Source: Pantoea phytobeneficialis
GTDB taxonomy: Bacteria > Pseudomonadota > Gammaproteobacteria > Enterobacterales > Enterobacteriaceae
Assembly: GCF_009728735.1 (NCBI RefSeq)
Contig: NZ_CP024636.1
Coordinates: forward strand, 2,491,187-2,555,186
DNA length: 64,000 nt
Direction: 5' to 3'
In this document: one piece after another, positions 36,101 through 45,024 of the stretch
Layout: the number at the start of each line of letters is the position of its first letter
Numbering within the stretch: position 1 is the first letter of the stretch
Position numbers and translations under genes: made by a program
Notes under the pieces: model-generated
What the model was told of the DNA's origin: nothing
Seen by the model: the letters and a program-made list of their open reading frames with translations, nothing else
Databases searched by the model: none

Positions 36101-37540
36101 ATGAAAGAAAGCTACCAGATAGCATCACACTTCTATGATGAGATGTTGCTGAGCGACGGCCAACACCGCGCTCACTATCAGCACTACTGGGAATGGTTGC
36201 AAGCGGCGGACAAAGAGGCAGTGGCGCGTAAACGTGAGGAAGCGGAACTTTTGTTTCATCGCGTTGGCATCACCTTCAACGTCTATGGCGAGGACGGTGG
36301 CGCAGAGCGCCTGATTCCGTTCGATAGCGTGCCGCGTATTATTCCTGCCAGCGAATGGGCAATGCTCGATCGCGGTATCCGACAACGGGTACAAGCCCTC
36401 AACGCCTTCCTGCACGATATCTACCATCAACAGCACATCCTGAAGGCGGGCATCATTCCTGCCGAGCAGGTGCTGGTCAACGATCAGTACCAGCCTTGCA
36501 TGCAAGGTGTTGATCTACATCGTAATATCTATGCGCATATCGTCGGCGTGGATATGGTGCGCAACAACGATGGCGAATATTACGTGCTGGAAGATAACCT
36601 GCGCACCCCGTCTGGCGTCTCCTATATGCTGGAGAACCGCAAGATGATGATGCGCCTCTACCCGGAGTTATTTGCCGAGCAGCATGTGGCCCCGGTCGAG
36701 CGTTATCCGTCGCATCTGTTGCAGACGTTGCGTGAAAGCTCGCCGGTGAACGATCCGGTGGTGGTGGTGCTGACGCCGGGCCGCTTCAACAGCGCCTATT
36801 TTGAGCACAGCTTCCTCGCCCAGCAGATGGGCGTCGAGTTGGTGGAAAGCGCCGATCTGTTTGTTAAAGATGGCGCGGTGATGATGCGTACCACCGCCGG
36901 ACCCTGCAAAGTGGATGTGATCTATCGACGCGTGGATGATGCCTTCCTCGATCCGCTGGCGTTCCGCCCGGACTCAATGCTCGGCGTACCCGGATTGCTG
37001 TCGGTGTACCGTGCCGGGAATGTGGTGCTGGCGAATGCCATCGGCACCGGGGTAGCGGATGACAAATCGATCTACCCCTATGTGCCGGATATGATCCGTT
37101 TCTACCTCGACGAAGATCCGATCCTCAATAACGTGCCAACCTGGCAATGCCGCAACCCGAAAGATCTTTCCTACGTTTTGGCCAACCTCGATCAGATGGT
37201 GGTGAAGGAAGTGCACGGCGCAGGTGGCTACGGCATGTTGATTGGTCCGGTGGCGAGTCAACAGGAGCTGAGCGACTTCCGGGCGCGTCTCCAGGCAAGG
37301 CCGGATAACTATATCGCGCAGAATACCCTGTCGCTTTCGACCTGCCCGACCTTTATCGACAACGGCCTCGCACCACGGCATATCGACCTGCGTCCGTTTG
37401 CGCTGTGCGGGGCGGATATCCGTCTGGTACCGGGCGGTTTAACTCGCGTGGCGCTAACCGAAGGTTCGCTGGTGGTGAACTCATCGCAAGGCGGTGGCAC
37501 CAAGGATACCTGGGTTCTGGAGGATGACGCATCATGCTAA
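36101..37540 (+). CDS. Circularly permuted ATP-grasp protein (Anbu cluster)
   Basis: The 479-residue protein belongs to the circularly permuted ATP-grasp type 2 family (COG2308). Typical blocks are GVDMVRNNDGEYYVLEDNLRTPSGVSYMLENR (about residues 148-179), VVKEVHGAGGYGMLIGP (nucleotide-binding loop, about residue 367 on), and HIDLRPFALCG with LVPGGLTRVAL near the end. ATP-grasp enzymes join a carboxylate to an amine or thiol using ATP, so it may make an amide or peptide bond on an unknown substrate. It is the first gene after the sigma-54 promoter and overlaps the alpha-E gene by seven bases. Confidence 0.88.
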   Translation: MKESYQIASHFYDEMLLSDGQHRAHYQHYWEWLQAADKEAVARKREEAELLFHRVGITFNVYGEDGGAERLIPFDSVPRIIPASEWAMLDRGIRQRVQALNAFLHDIYHQQHILKAGIIPAEQVLVNDQYQPCMQGVDLHRNIYAHIVGVDMVRNNDGEYYVLEDNLRTPSGVSYMLENRKMMMRLYPELFAEQHVAPVERYPSHLLQTLRESSPVNDPVVVVLTPGRFNSAYFEHSFLAQQMGVELVESADLFVKDGAVMMRTTAGPCKVDVIYRRVDDAFLDPLAFRPDSMLGVPGLLSVYRAGNVVLANAIGTGVADDKSIYPYVPDMIRFYLDEDPILNNVPTWQCRNPKDLSYVLANLDQMVVKEVHGAGGYGMLIGPVASQQELSDFRARLQARPDNYIAQNTLSLSTCPTFIDNGLAPRHIDLRPFALCGADIRLVPGGLTRVALTEGSLVVNSSQGGGTKDTWVLEDDASC

Positions 37541-38463
37541 GCCGCACGGCCAGTGGCCTCTATTGGATGGCGCGTTATCTGGATCGCGCGGAACAACTCG
37601 CCAGGGTATTGGATGTGACTAACCGGCTGTCGTTGATGCCGGTGCGTAACAGCCACGGTGATGAGCTGCTGTTGCCGCTCAATCTTACTGGCACGCGTCA
37701 GCTGTTTGAAACGCTCAACGGTCGTTTCACCATGCCGCAGTTGTTCAACTTCTTTGCTCTCGACGATCGCAATCCCAGCAGCATTTTTTGCTGTTGGCAA
37801 TCGGCATGGAACAACGCCCATGCGGTGCGCGGTAGCCTCTCGTCGGAAGTGTGGGAAAGCATCAACTCCACCTGGATTGAGATGCGTAGCATGCGCCGTC
37901 GTGGCATTTCCAGTGCCAATGCCGACAGCTTTTTTGACTGGGTCAAGGAGCGTTGCCATCTGTTTCGTGGTGCGATGTTTGGCACCCTGTTGCGCGGCGA
38001 TGCCATGAGTTTTATTCGCCTCGGCACCCTGATGGAGCGTGCTGACGGCAGTACGCGCCTGTTGAGCGTCAATCAACAATTGCTGGAGCAGCATCCTGAT
38101 TCGGTACGCGAATATTATTGCCTCGACACCTTGCTGCGTGCGGTATCCGCCCGCGAGGCCTATAACGCCATCTTCAAACAACAGCTGATGCCGGATCTGG
38201 TCAATGAAATGCTGATCCTGCGCAGCGAAAGCCCGCGATCCTTGCACTCCTGCATTGAAGAGATCGCTAACCAACTGGAGCAGATCGGCAGCAGCGGTGA
38301 AGATCGCCCGCGCTATCTTGCCACAGTATTGCTGGCTGAGATGCGGTTCAGCACCTGGGAAAGCCTGACGCGTGATGGCCTGAATAACTGGCTGAACCAT
38401 TTCCTGGCAGACATTAACGCATTGGCTGACAGCATCAATCACACCTATCTGGAGGCGAAATGA
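37534..38463 (+). CDS. Alpha-E domain protein (Anbu cluster)
   Basis: This 309-residue, mainly alpha-helical protein has the alpha-E domain (COG2307). It opens MLSRTASGLYWMARYLDRAEQLARVLDV, which is the hallmark of the family, and has no known catalytic motif. It is nearly always encoded beside the ATP-grasp and transglutaminase genes, so it presumably acts with them in one complex or pathway. The start codon lies inside the end of the preceding gene, and its own end overlaps the transglutaminase start by four bases (ATGA). Confidence 0.88.
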   Translation: MLSRTASGLYWMARYLDRAEQLARVLDVTNRLSLMPVRNSHGDELLLPLNLTGTRQLFETLNGRFTMPQLFNFFALDDRNPSSIFCCWQSAWNNAHAVRGSLSSEVWESINSTWIEMRSMRRRGISSANADSFFDWVKERCHLFRGAMFGTLLRGDAMSFIRLGTLMERADGSTRLLSVNQQLLEQHPDSVREYYCLDTLLRAVSAREAYNAIFKQQLMPDLVNEMLILRSESPRSLHSCIEEIANQLEQIGSSGEDRPRYLATVLLAEMRFSTWESLTRDGLNNWLNHFLADINALADSINHTYLEAK

Positions 38464-39260
38464 GACTGAACATCGAGCATAAAACCTGGTATGCCTGGGA
38501 GCATCCGGTCAAACTCAGCACCCAGTATCTGCGCCTGACACCGCAAAACTCGGTGCATCAAAAAATTCTGTCGTGGGAGCTGGCGCTGCCCTGCGATGCG
38601 ACCCGTACCGTCGATACTTACGGCAACGTGATGCATGTGCTGACGCTGGACACGCCGCATCAGATGCTGGAAATCGCCGCGCGCGGTGTGGTGGATATTC
38701 TTGATGAAGGCGAACTGGCGGCCGATCCGGAGTCAACGCTGTCACCGCTGATTTTCCTGCGCGGTACGCCGCTGACGCAACCGGATAGCGCCATCCGCGA
38801 TTTTGCCCTGCGTTACTGGCGACCCGAAGCACCGCTTGCCAGCCTGGAAAAATTGATGGGAGAACTGCTGCTGAAAATGCCTTATCGTCCCGGCAGCACC
38901 CAGGTGAGTGATACCGCCGCGAAAGTATTTGCCGCCGGCTCTGGTGTTTGCCAGGATCACAGCCATGTGTTTCTCGCCTGCTGTCGCAGTCTGGGGATTC
39001 CGGCGCGGTATGTCAGCGGTTATCTCTATACTGACAATGTCGAACACGTTGCCACCCATGCCTGGGTTGAAGCCTGGTTGGATGGCAGTTGGCACAGCTT
39101 TGATATCACCAATAATACCCGCAGCACCCGGCAGCACTTACGGCTGGCGGTGGGCGTGGATTATCTCGATGCCTGTCCGGTTCGCGGCATGCGCCTGGGC
39201 GGCGGGGGTGAAGATATGCTGGCGGTGGCTGCGGTGCAACAGGTGCACTCGCAGCAGTAA
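38460..39260 (+). CDS. Transglutaminase-like cysteine protease/amidase (Anbu cluster)
   Basis: The 266-residue protein has an N-terminal bacterial transglutaminase-associated domain and a transglutaminase-like core. The catalytic triad is readable: Cys in GSGVCQDHSHVFLACCRSLGIPARYVSGYL (about residue 164), His in VATHAWVEAWL (about residue 200) and Asp in WHSFDITNN (about residue 216). Such domains hydrolyse or exchange amide bonds. It is translationally coupled to the alpha-E gene and lies 20 bases upstream of the anbu gene. Confidence 0.9.
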   Translation: MRLNIEHKTWYAWEHPVKLSTQYLRLTPQNSVHQKILSWELALPCDATRTVDTYGNVMHVLTLDTPHQMLEIAARGVVDILDEGELAADPESTLSPLIFLRGTPLTQPDSAIRDFALRYWRPEAPLASLEKLMGELLLKMPYRPGSTQVSDTAAKVFAAGSGVCQDHSHVFLACCRSLGIPARYVSGYLYTDNVEHVATHAWVEAWLDGSWHSFDITNNTRSTRQHLRLAVGVDYLDACPVRGMRLGGGGEDMLAVAAVQQVHSQQ

Positions 39261-39280
39261 TTCTCTTTGCAGGCGTGACT

Positions 39281-39985
39281 ATGACTTATTGTGTGGCAAT
39301 GCGTTTATCATCAGGGATGATTTTTGTTTCCGACTCACGCACCAACGCGGGCGTCGACCATATTTCGTCGTTTCGTAAGTTGCATGTGTTTCAGGTGGAT
39401 GATGAACGCACGTTGGTGCTGCAAAGCGCTGGCAACCTCGCCACCACGCAAAGCGTGATGAGCCTGCTGCGACGCGGTAATGATGACAGCGACCAGCCCA
39501 ATCTGCTCAACGGGAAATCGTTGTATGACATTGCGTTACTGGTGGGCGAAACGCTGCGCGAAGTGATCAAGCGCGATGGTGAAGAGTTTGGCGGCACGCT
39601 GCTGCTGGGTGGACAGATCCGTGGCGAAGAGCCGCGGCTGTTCCAAATCTATCCGCAGGGGAATTTTATTGAAGCCAGCGTCGATACCCCGTATTTCCAG
39701 ATTGGCGAAAGCAAATACGGCAAACCGATCATTGACCGTGTGCTGCGCTACGAAACGCCGCTCAGCCAGGCGATGCAGTGCGCGCTGATTTCGATGGATT
39801 CGACCCTGGCGAGTAATATCTCGGTCGGGTTGCCGCTGGATGTGATGATCTATCACAGCGACAGTTTCAGCGACAACGAGCAGTACCATATCACTGACCA
39901 GCACCCCTATTTTTCACAGATCCGCCAGCTATGGAGCAAGGGGCTGCTCAGCGTGTTCTCGCAGCTCCCGCCGCTGAAATTGTAG
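39281..39985 (+). CDS. Anbu, ancestral proteasome beta-subunit-like peptidase
   Basis: The 234-residue protein is of the Ntn-hydrolase fold and the Anbu (proteasome-type protease) family. It starts MTYCVAMRLSSGMIFVSDSRTNAG. Removal of the initiator Met would expose Thr as the N-terminal nucleophile, and the SDSRTNAG and FRKLHVF blocks are typical of the family. The ATG at 39281 is chosen because it places Thr at position 2; a GTG two codons earlier would bury it. Anbu forms open helical or lock-washer assemblies rather than closed rings in the family members studied. Its substrate is unknown. It is the last gene of the predicted nitrogen-regulated operon. Confidence 0.9.
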   Translation: MTYCVAMRLSSGMIFVSDSRTNAGVDHISSFRKLHVFQVDDERTLVLQSAGNLATTQSVMSLLRRGNDDSDQPNLLNGKSLYDIALLVGETLREVIKRDGEEFGGTLLLGGQIRGEEPRLFQIYPQGNFIEASVDTPYFQIGESKYGKPIIDRVLRYETPLSQAMQCALISMDSTLASNISVGLPLDVMIYHSDSFSDNEQYHITDQHPYFSQIRQLWSKGLLSVFSQLPPLKL

Positions 39986-39998
39986 TTCCTGCCAACAA

Positions 39999-40039
39999 GC
40001 GCGATAAATCGGTGCTGTAGCGGAGCGATTTATCGCGCG
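39999..40039. repeat. Overlapping pair of family A palindromes
   Basis: A degenerate reverse copy (39999-40020) runs directly into a forward copy (40016-40039), sharing the TGTAG junction. The pair follows the anbu stop codon and is the only candidate terminator for the operon. Confidence 0.7.
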
Positions 40040-40059
40040 TCTGTTAAACCTGATAACGA

Positions 40060-40077
40060 CGTTCATAAATCTGAAAA
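40060..40077 (+). promoter_or_regulatory. Pho-box-like site upstream of olsF
   Basis: CGTTCATAAATCTGAAAA matches the 18-bp PhoB consensus CTGTCATAAATCTGTCAC at 13 positions, including an unbroken central run TCATAAATCTG. It lies about 50 bases upstream of the acyltransferase gene. PhoB control would fit ornithine-lipid synthesis under phosphate limitation. Confidence 0.55.
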
Positions 40078-40128
40078 CAAGCCGTTTTACCTTCGGGGCG
40101 ATAACCGCTCCCTATAAGAAGGTGAACA

Positions 40129-41835
40129 ATGTTTTCTGTTGATCAGGTTCTCAATACTTACTGGCCGGGCTTCCAGGCGGCGGGATGGCAAAAACGCCTG
40201 CTGAAATGGGCGCTGCGTGAACACGAATTCCAACAATTTGCCGCTCGCTATCGCCACCTGCAAGGGGTGGACATGGTGGAGCAGGTGCTGGAGCACCTTG
40301 ATGTGCGCTGCGAGTTAAGCGAGCGCGATCTGGAGCAAATTCCTTCTCATGGCCCGGTGGTGATTATGGCTAACCACCCCCTGGGCGCGCTGGATGGTCT
40401 GGCGCTGCTGGCTGCGGTATCGCAGGTCAGGCGCGATGTGAAAATTGTCGCTAACCGCATGCTGATGATGCTGGAACCGCTGAATAACCTGATGCTGCCG
40501 GTGGATAACATGGGCAACCGCACCAGTCGTGAGCAGTTGACGCGTATGCAGCAGCATCTCGACAATCAGGGCGTACTGATTGTTTTCCCGGCAGGGGAAG
40601 TTTCACGTCTGACCACCCGTGGCGTGCGCGATCGCCGCTGGCATCACAGTTTCCTGCGCCTTGCCGCCCGTGCCCGTGCTCCGCTGGTGCCGGTGCATGT
40701 GGTGGGGCGTAACAGCGCGGCTTTTTATGCCGTCAGCCAGATTGCCCAGCCGCTGGCCTTGCTGATGCTGGTGCGTGAGATGTTTCGCCAGCGTGGTTCG
40801 CGTATCAAGCTGCATATCGGTGAGCAGATCCCCTTTGCGCACTGGCACGACGGCCACACGCCAGGTAAAGAGCTGGCGAAGCGGCTGCGCAAGCATCTGT
40901 ACCGTATCAGTCAGGGACGACGTGGCCTGTTTCAGACCGAGGCAGCCATCGCTCGCCCGGAAGATCGTGCTGAGCTGAGAAAAGCGTTGCTGGAGAGCGA
41001 GCGGCTCGGCACCTTGCCGGATGGTAAGCAGATCTACCTGTGGCGGCGCAACGGCGCAAGTTGGGTGCCGTTGTTGCGAGAACTGGGCCGCCTGCGTGAA
41101 ATTGCTTTCCGCGCGGTAGGCGAGGGCAGCGGCCGACGACGTGACCTGGATAAGTACGATGATGATTACTATCACCTGATTTTGTGGGATGACGCCGAGC
41201 TGGAGATTGTGGGCGCGTACCGTTTTATTCCGGGGGGAGAGCAGCTGGAGCGGCGCGGCCTGGAAGGGATCTACAGCGACAGCCTGTTTCATTATGACGA
41301 ACGTATGCTGCCGATAATTCGCCAGGGACTGGAGCTGGGACGCAGCTTTATCCAACCCGCTTACTGGGGCAAACGGGGTCTGGATTACCTGTGGATGGGG
41401 ATTGGTGCCTATATCGCCCGCTACCCGGAAACCCGTTATCTGTTTGGCCCGGTCTCGATCTCCGGCGGGATGCCGCTGGCGGCCCGCGACCTGCTGGTGG
41501 CGTTTTATCGCCTCTATTTCCCGACCGAGCTGCCGCTGGCAACATCGCGTCGTCCCTATCCGGCTTCGCTACCGGAAGTGCTGGCGCAGTTTACTGGCGA
41601 CAATTACCAGGAAGATTTACGCCGCCTGAAGCATCTGCTTGCCAACCTCGGTACCGCTATTCCGACGCTGTACAAGCAATACTCGGAACTGTGCGAACCG
41701 GGTGGAGTGCAGTTTATTGATTTCGGTAGCGACCCCGATTTTAACCATTGCATCGATGGCCTGGTGTTGGTCGACCTGACGCGCGTCAAAGCCGCACGTT
41801 ATGAGCGCTATATCGCGATGCATCTGGTCCCGTAG
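40129..41835 (+). CDS. olsF: Bifunctional ornithine-lipid synthase (OlsF-like acyltransferase fusion)
   Basis: The 568-residue two-domain acyltransferase has an N-terminal PlsC-type domain with ANHPLGALDGLAL (about residues 81-93) and VFPAGEVSRL (about residues 150-159). The C-terminal GNAT-like domain is of the OlsB/COG3176 type, with LEIVGAYRFIPG, EGIYSDSLF, ELGRSFIQPAYWGKRGLDYLW and YLFGPVSISGGMP. This fusion is the layout of OlsF, described from Serratia proteamaculans, where the C-terminal part N-acylates ornithine and the N-terminal part adds the second, ester-linked chain. The product would be phosphorus-free ornithine lipid. It is often annotated only as hemolysin-like or lysophospholipid acyltransferase. 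AAGAAGGTGAAC precedes the start. A Pho-box-like site lies upstream. Confidence 0.82.
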   Translation: MFSVDQVLNTYWPGFQAAGWQKRLLKWALREHEFQQFAARYRHLQGVDMVEQVLEHLDVRCELSERDLEQIPSHGPVVIMANHPLGALDGLALLAAVSQVRRDVKIVANRMLMMLEPLNNLMLPVDNMGNRTSREQLTRMQQHLDNQGVLIVFPAGEVSRLTTRGVRDRRWHHSFLRLAARARAPLVPVHVVGRNSAAFYAVSQIAQPLALLMLVREMFRQRGSRIKLHIGEQIPFAHWHDGHTPGKELAKRLRKHLYRISQGRRGLFQTEAAIARPEDRAELRKALLESERLGTLPDGKQIYLWRRNGASWVPLLRELGRLREIAFRAVGEGSGRRRDLDKYDDDYYHLILWDDAELEIVGAYRFIPGGEQLERRGLEGIYSDSLFHYDERMLPIIRQGLELGRSFIQPAYWGKRGLDYLWMGIGAYIARYPETRYLFGPVSISGGMPLAARDLLVAFYRLYFPTELPLATSRRPYPASLPEVLAQFTGDNYQEDLRRLKHLLANLGTAIPTLYKQYSELCEPGGVQFIDFGSDPDFNHCIDGLVLVDLTRVKAARYERYIAMHLVP

Positions 41836-41903
41836 CGGCGCGATTTATCGCGCAGGTTTTTCCCACGTCACGCACGTATGGCGCGATAAATCGCGCCACT
41901 ACG
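41831..41903. repeat. Paired inverted family A palindromes after olsF
   Basis: Copies at 41831-41854 and 41880-41903 are inverted, and the first overlaps the olsF stop codon. They probably form the 3' structure of that transcript. The following 240 bases up to the PAS-GGDEF-EAL gene show no gene or clear motif. Confidence 0.8.
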
Positions 41904-42141
41904 AATTTGTGTCGTTTTCAGTGGATGTCACGGTGCTGTCATCTGAATGCCGTCAACACAATGTAATTCATTGCGTATCCCACTGAACAATTTCTCGCCA
42001 CTGCCGATAACCAAATTACCAACTTTCGCCTGTAAGCTGATAGCGCTTGTCAACGCTGCGTATTTGCTATTAAGTCTGCAGAGCAATTAAGAATTTTCCT
42101 GGGTTACCAGGTGACATCAGGCCAGCAATAGGCAAATAAAA

Positions 42142-44991
42142 ATGGATAATAATTCTGACGTCATGTACCGCTTGCTTGTGCAAAGCGTGCTTGATTACGC
42201 CATTTACATGCTCAAGCCGGACGGTACGGTAGCGAGCTGGAACGCTGGCGCACAACGCGCCAAGGGCTACACCGCTGAAGAAATTATCGGCAAGAATTTC
42301 GCGCTGTTTTACAGTGAAGACGATCGTAAAAATGGTGCACCGCTGCGTGGCTTAGCCAATGCCACCGCCACCGGACGTTTTGAGACTGAAGGCTGGCGTT
42401 ACCGCAAAGATGGCAGCGCCTTTTGGGCGCATGTGATTATTGATGCGATCCGCGATCAATATGGCGAGCTGCTCGGCTTTGCCAAAATCACCCGTGATTG
42501 TACCCAGCAACAGGAGCAACAACGCAGGCAGCGTGAGCAGGAAGAACGGTTCCGCCTGCTGGTGGAGGGTGTCACCGATTACGCCATCTATATGCTGGAT
42601 CTGGACGGCAACGTCGAAAATTGGAATGCCGGTGCGCAACGCGCCAAAGGGTATGTCGCGGAAGAGATCGTCGGACAGAATTTTTCACGCTTTTACAGCG
42701 CACAGGATCGCCTCAACCATATCCCGGAGAAGAACCTCGGTATCGCGTTTAAAACCGGGCGTTTTGAAGATGAAGGCTGGCGTTATCGTAAGGATGGCAG
42801 TGCCTTTTGGGCGCATGTGATTATCGATGCCATCCGTGATGATGCCGGCAAGTTGATCGGCTACGCCAAAATTACCCGTGACTGCACCGAACAACAGGCG
42901 TTACTGCGCGCCCAGCGTGAGCAGGAAAAAACCTTTCGGCTGTTGGTCACCGGGGTGCGGGATTACGCCATTTACATGCTGGATGTGCAGGGGCGGGTGG
43001 TGAACTGGAATGCCGGGGCGCAACGGGCGAAAGGCTATCGTTCCGAAGAGATTGTCGGCCAGCATTTTTCGGTGTTCTACGGTGCACAGGAGCGCCAGTC
43101 GAAAGCGCCGGATGCCAACCTGGGTATCGCGCTGAAAACCGGTCGCTTTGAGGATGAGGGCTGGCGTTATCGTAAGGACGGCTCCGCCTTCTGGGCGCAT
43201 GTGGTGATCGATGCGATCCACAATGAAGAAGGCCGACTGATTGGCTTTGCAAAAATCACCCGTGATGTGACTGAACGTCGTGAACATGAGCAGCAGTTGC
43301 TGCGTGCACGGGATTTGGCCGAAGCGCAGAGCGCCAAAGCCTCTGAGCTGTCGAAATTCCTCGACACCATCATTACCCATATCCCGTCGTGTGTGATTGT
43401 TGAAGACGCCATCACCCGTGAAATTCTGATGGTCAACGACAAAGCCGAGCAGTTGTTCGGCATCAACAAGTTATTGATCATGCATAAACGGCCGCATGAA
43501 TGTATGTCGGCAGAGCTGAGTGATTACTTCAACAGCCTGGCGGATATTGCCCTGCGCAGTGAAGGTATCCATACACGCGAGCAACTGTTGCTGACGGCGG
43601 GCGGCGAGCGCATTCTGCATACCCGCGCCACCACTATCGCCGGAAAAGATCTGCGGCAGAACTTCGTGATGCTGATTGTGGAGGACGTGACCGACCAGCG
43701 TGAAGCGGATGCGCGTATTCACCATATGGCGCACCACGACAACCTGACCAGCCTGCCCAACCGCATTCTGTTCCGCCAGAAACTGAGTGAGGCACTGCGC
43801 GCGGATACACAGGGCGGGTATATCACCGCCACGCTGTGTCTCGATCTCGATAACTTCAAAAACGTCAACGATGCGCTGGGCCATCAGATTGGTGATGACC
43901 TGTTGCGTACGGTGGCTAAGCGTTTGCGGAATGTATTGCGGGATCACGACACCCTGGCACGTATTGGCGGTGATGAGTTTGCGATTGTGCTGCCTGGCAT
44001 TCGTAACGCCGATGAAGGCGCCGTGGTAGCGCAGCGACTGATTGAAGCGATTCGTCCTCCGGTCAATCTGGAGGGACATAATCTGTCAGTCGGGCTGAGC
44101 GTCGGGATTGCGCTGAGTTCACAGGCCGCTAACACGCCGGAACATATGCTGCGCTGCGCTGATATGGCGCTGTACGAAGCCAAACGTAATGGCCGAAATC
44201 GTTATGAGCATTTCACGCTGGAGATGGATGACCTGGCGCGGAGTCGCCGGGTGATCGAGAACGATCTGCGCGATGCGATTAGCGGACGTCAGCTCAAGCT
44301 CTACTATCAGCCGATCACCGATGGTGATGAGAAAGGGATCATTGGCTATGAAGCGCTGATGCGCTGGCATCACCCGATCAAAGGGTTGATCATGCCGAAC
44401 GATTTTATCCCGATCGCCGAAGAAACCGGTCTGATCCATCTGCTGGGGGCGTACGCGCTGTATGAAGCCTGTCGTGAAGCAGCAAGCTGGGAAGGGGACC
44501 AATCGGTGTCGGTTAACCTGTCGCCGTTGCAGTTCAAAAACAGCTCGTTGGTATCGGTGGTAGAAGGCGCGTTGCGTGAGTCCGGACTGGCACCGCATCG
44601 TCTTGAGGTGGAGATCACCGAATCGGTGTTGCTGGATGATACCCTCGGTAATATTCGTACTCTGCAAAGTCTGAAAGCGCTGGGCGTGCAAATTGCGCTG
44701 GACGATTTCGGCACGGGTTATTCATCTCTCAGCTACCTGCGGTCCTTCCCGTTCGACAAAATCAAAATCGACAAGTCGTTTATCAGCGATATGGGTGACA
44801 GTCGTGAAGCGCTGGCGATTATCCGGGCTATCACCGGGATGAGCCGGAGTCTGGATATTCAGATCACCGCAGAAGGGGTGGAGAGCAGCGAGCAGTTTGC
44901 CCGGTTGCGTGAAGAGGGTTGTACCCTGTTCCAGGGCTACCTTTTTGGTCGGCCGCAGCCTTCAGAGCTACGCTTAAAAACGCTGGAATAA
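42142..44991 (+). CDS. Soluble PAS(x4)-GGDEF-EAL protein with triplicated PAS units
   Basis: The 949-residue protein has no membrane segment. Three very similar PAS-PAC units lie at about residues 8-125, 136-253 and 264-381, each with YAIYML, WNAGAQRAKGY, and EGWRYRKDGSAFWAHV. A fourth, divergent PAS domain (about residues 405-520) precedes a GGDEF domain (LARIGGDEFAIVLPG, about residue 607) and an EAL domain (GYEALMRWHHP, about residue 735; IALDDFGTGYSSL intact). RDHD five residues before GGDEF is an RxxD inhibitory I-site. Both enzymatic motifs are complete, so it can in principle make and break c-di-GMP. It stands alone, with a terminator after it. Confidence 0.92.
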   Translation: MDNNSDVMYRLLVQSVLDYAIYMLKPDGTVASWNAGAQRAKGYTAEEIIGKNFALFYSEDDRKNGAPLRGLANATATGRFETEGWRYRKDGSAFWAHVIIDAIRDQYGELLGFAKITRDCTQQQEQQRRQREQEERFRLLVEGVTDYAIYMLDLDGNVENWNAGAQRAKGYVAEEIVGQNFSRFYSAQDRLNHIPEKNLGIAFKTGRFEDEGWRYRKDGSAFWAHVIIDAIRDDAGKLIGYAKITRDCTEQQALLRAQREQEKTFRLLVTGVRDYAIYMLDVQGRVVNWNAGAQRAKGYRSEEIVGQHFSVFYGAQERQSKAPDANLGIALKTGRFEDEGWRYRKDGSAFWAHVVIDAIHNEEGRLIGFAKITRDVTERREHEQQLLRARDLAEAQSAKASELSKFLDTIITHIPSCVIVEDAITREILMVNDKAEQLFGINKLLIMHKRPHECMSAELSDYFNSLADIALRSEGIHTREQLLLTAGGERILHTRATTIAGKDLRQNFVMLIVEDVTDQREADARIHHMAHHDNLTSLPNRILFRQKLSEALRADTQGGYITATLCLDLDNFKNVNDALGHQIGDDLLRTVAKRLRNVLRDHDTLARIGGDEFAIVLPGIRNADEGAVVAQRLIEAIRPPVNLEGHNLSVGLSVGIALSSQAANTPEHMLRCADMALYEAKRNGRNRYEHFTLEMDDLARSRRVIENDLRDAISGRQLKLYYQPITDGDEKGIIGYEALMRWHHPIKGLIMPNDFIPIAEETGLIHLLGAYALYEACREAASWEGDQSVSVNLSPLQFKNSSLVSVVEGALRESGLAPHRLEVEITESVLLDDTLGNIRTLQSLKALGVQIALDDFGTGYSSLSYLRSFPFDKIKIDKSFISDMGDSREALAIIRAITGMSRSLDIQITAEGVESSEQFARLREEGCTLFQGYLFGRPQPSELRLKTLE

Positions 44992-44998
44992 AACAAAT

Positions 44999-45022
44999 CG
45001 GCCCGCAATGCGGGCCGTTTTA
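44999..45022. terminator. Bidirectional terminator, PAS-GGDEF-EAL gene / ftnA
   Basis: The stem CGGCCCGC/GCGGGCCG with a short AT loop is followed by TTTTA on the plus strand and by ATTTTGTTTTA on the minus strand. It separates two convergent genes. Confidence 0.85.
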
Positions 45023-45024
45023 TC

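Noticed and set aside
37537..38442. Open frame of 301 codons on the minus strand
   Set aside because: It is antisense to the alpha-E gene across its full length; the GC-rich codon pattern of the real gene leaves the opposite frame open.
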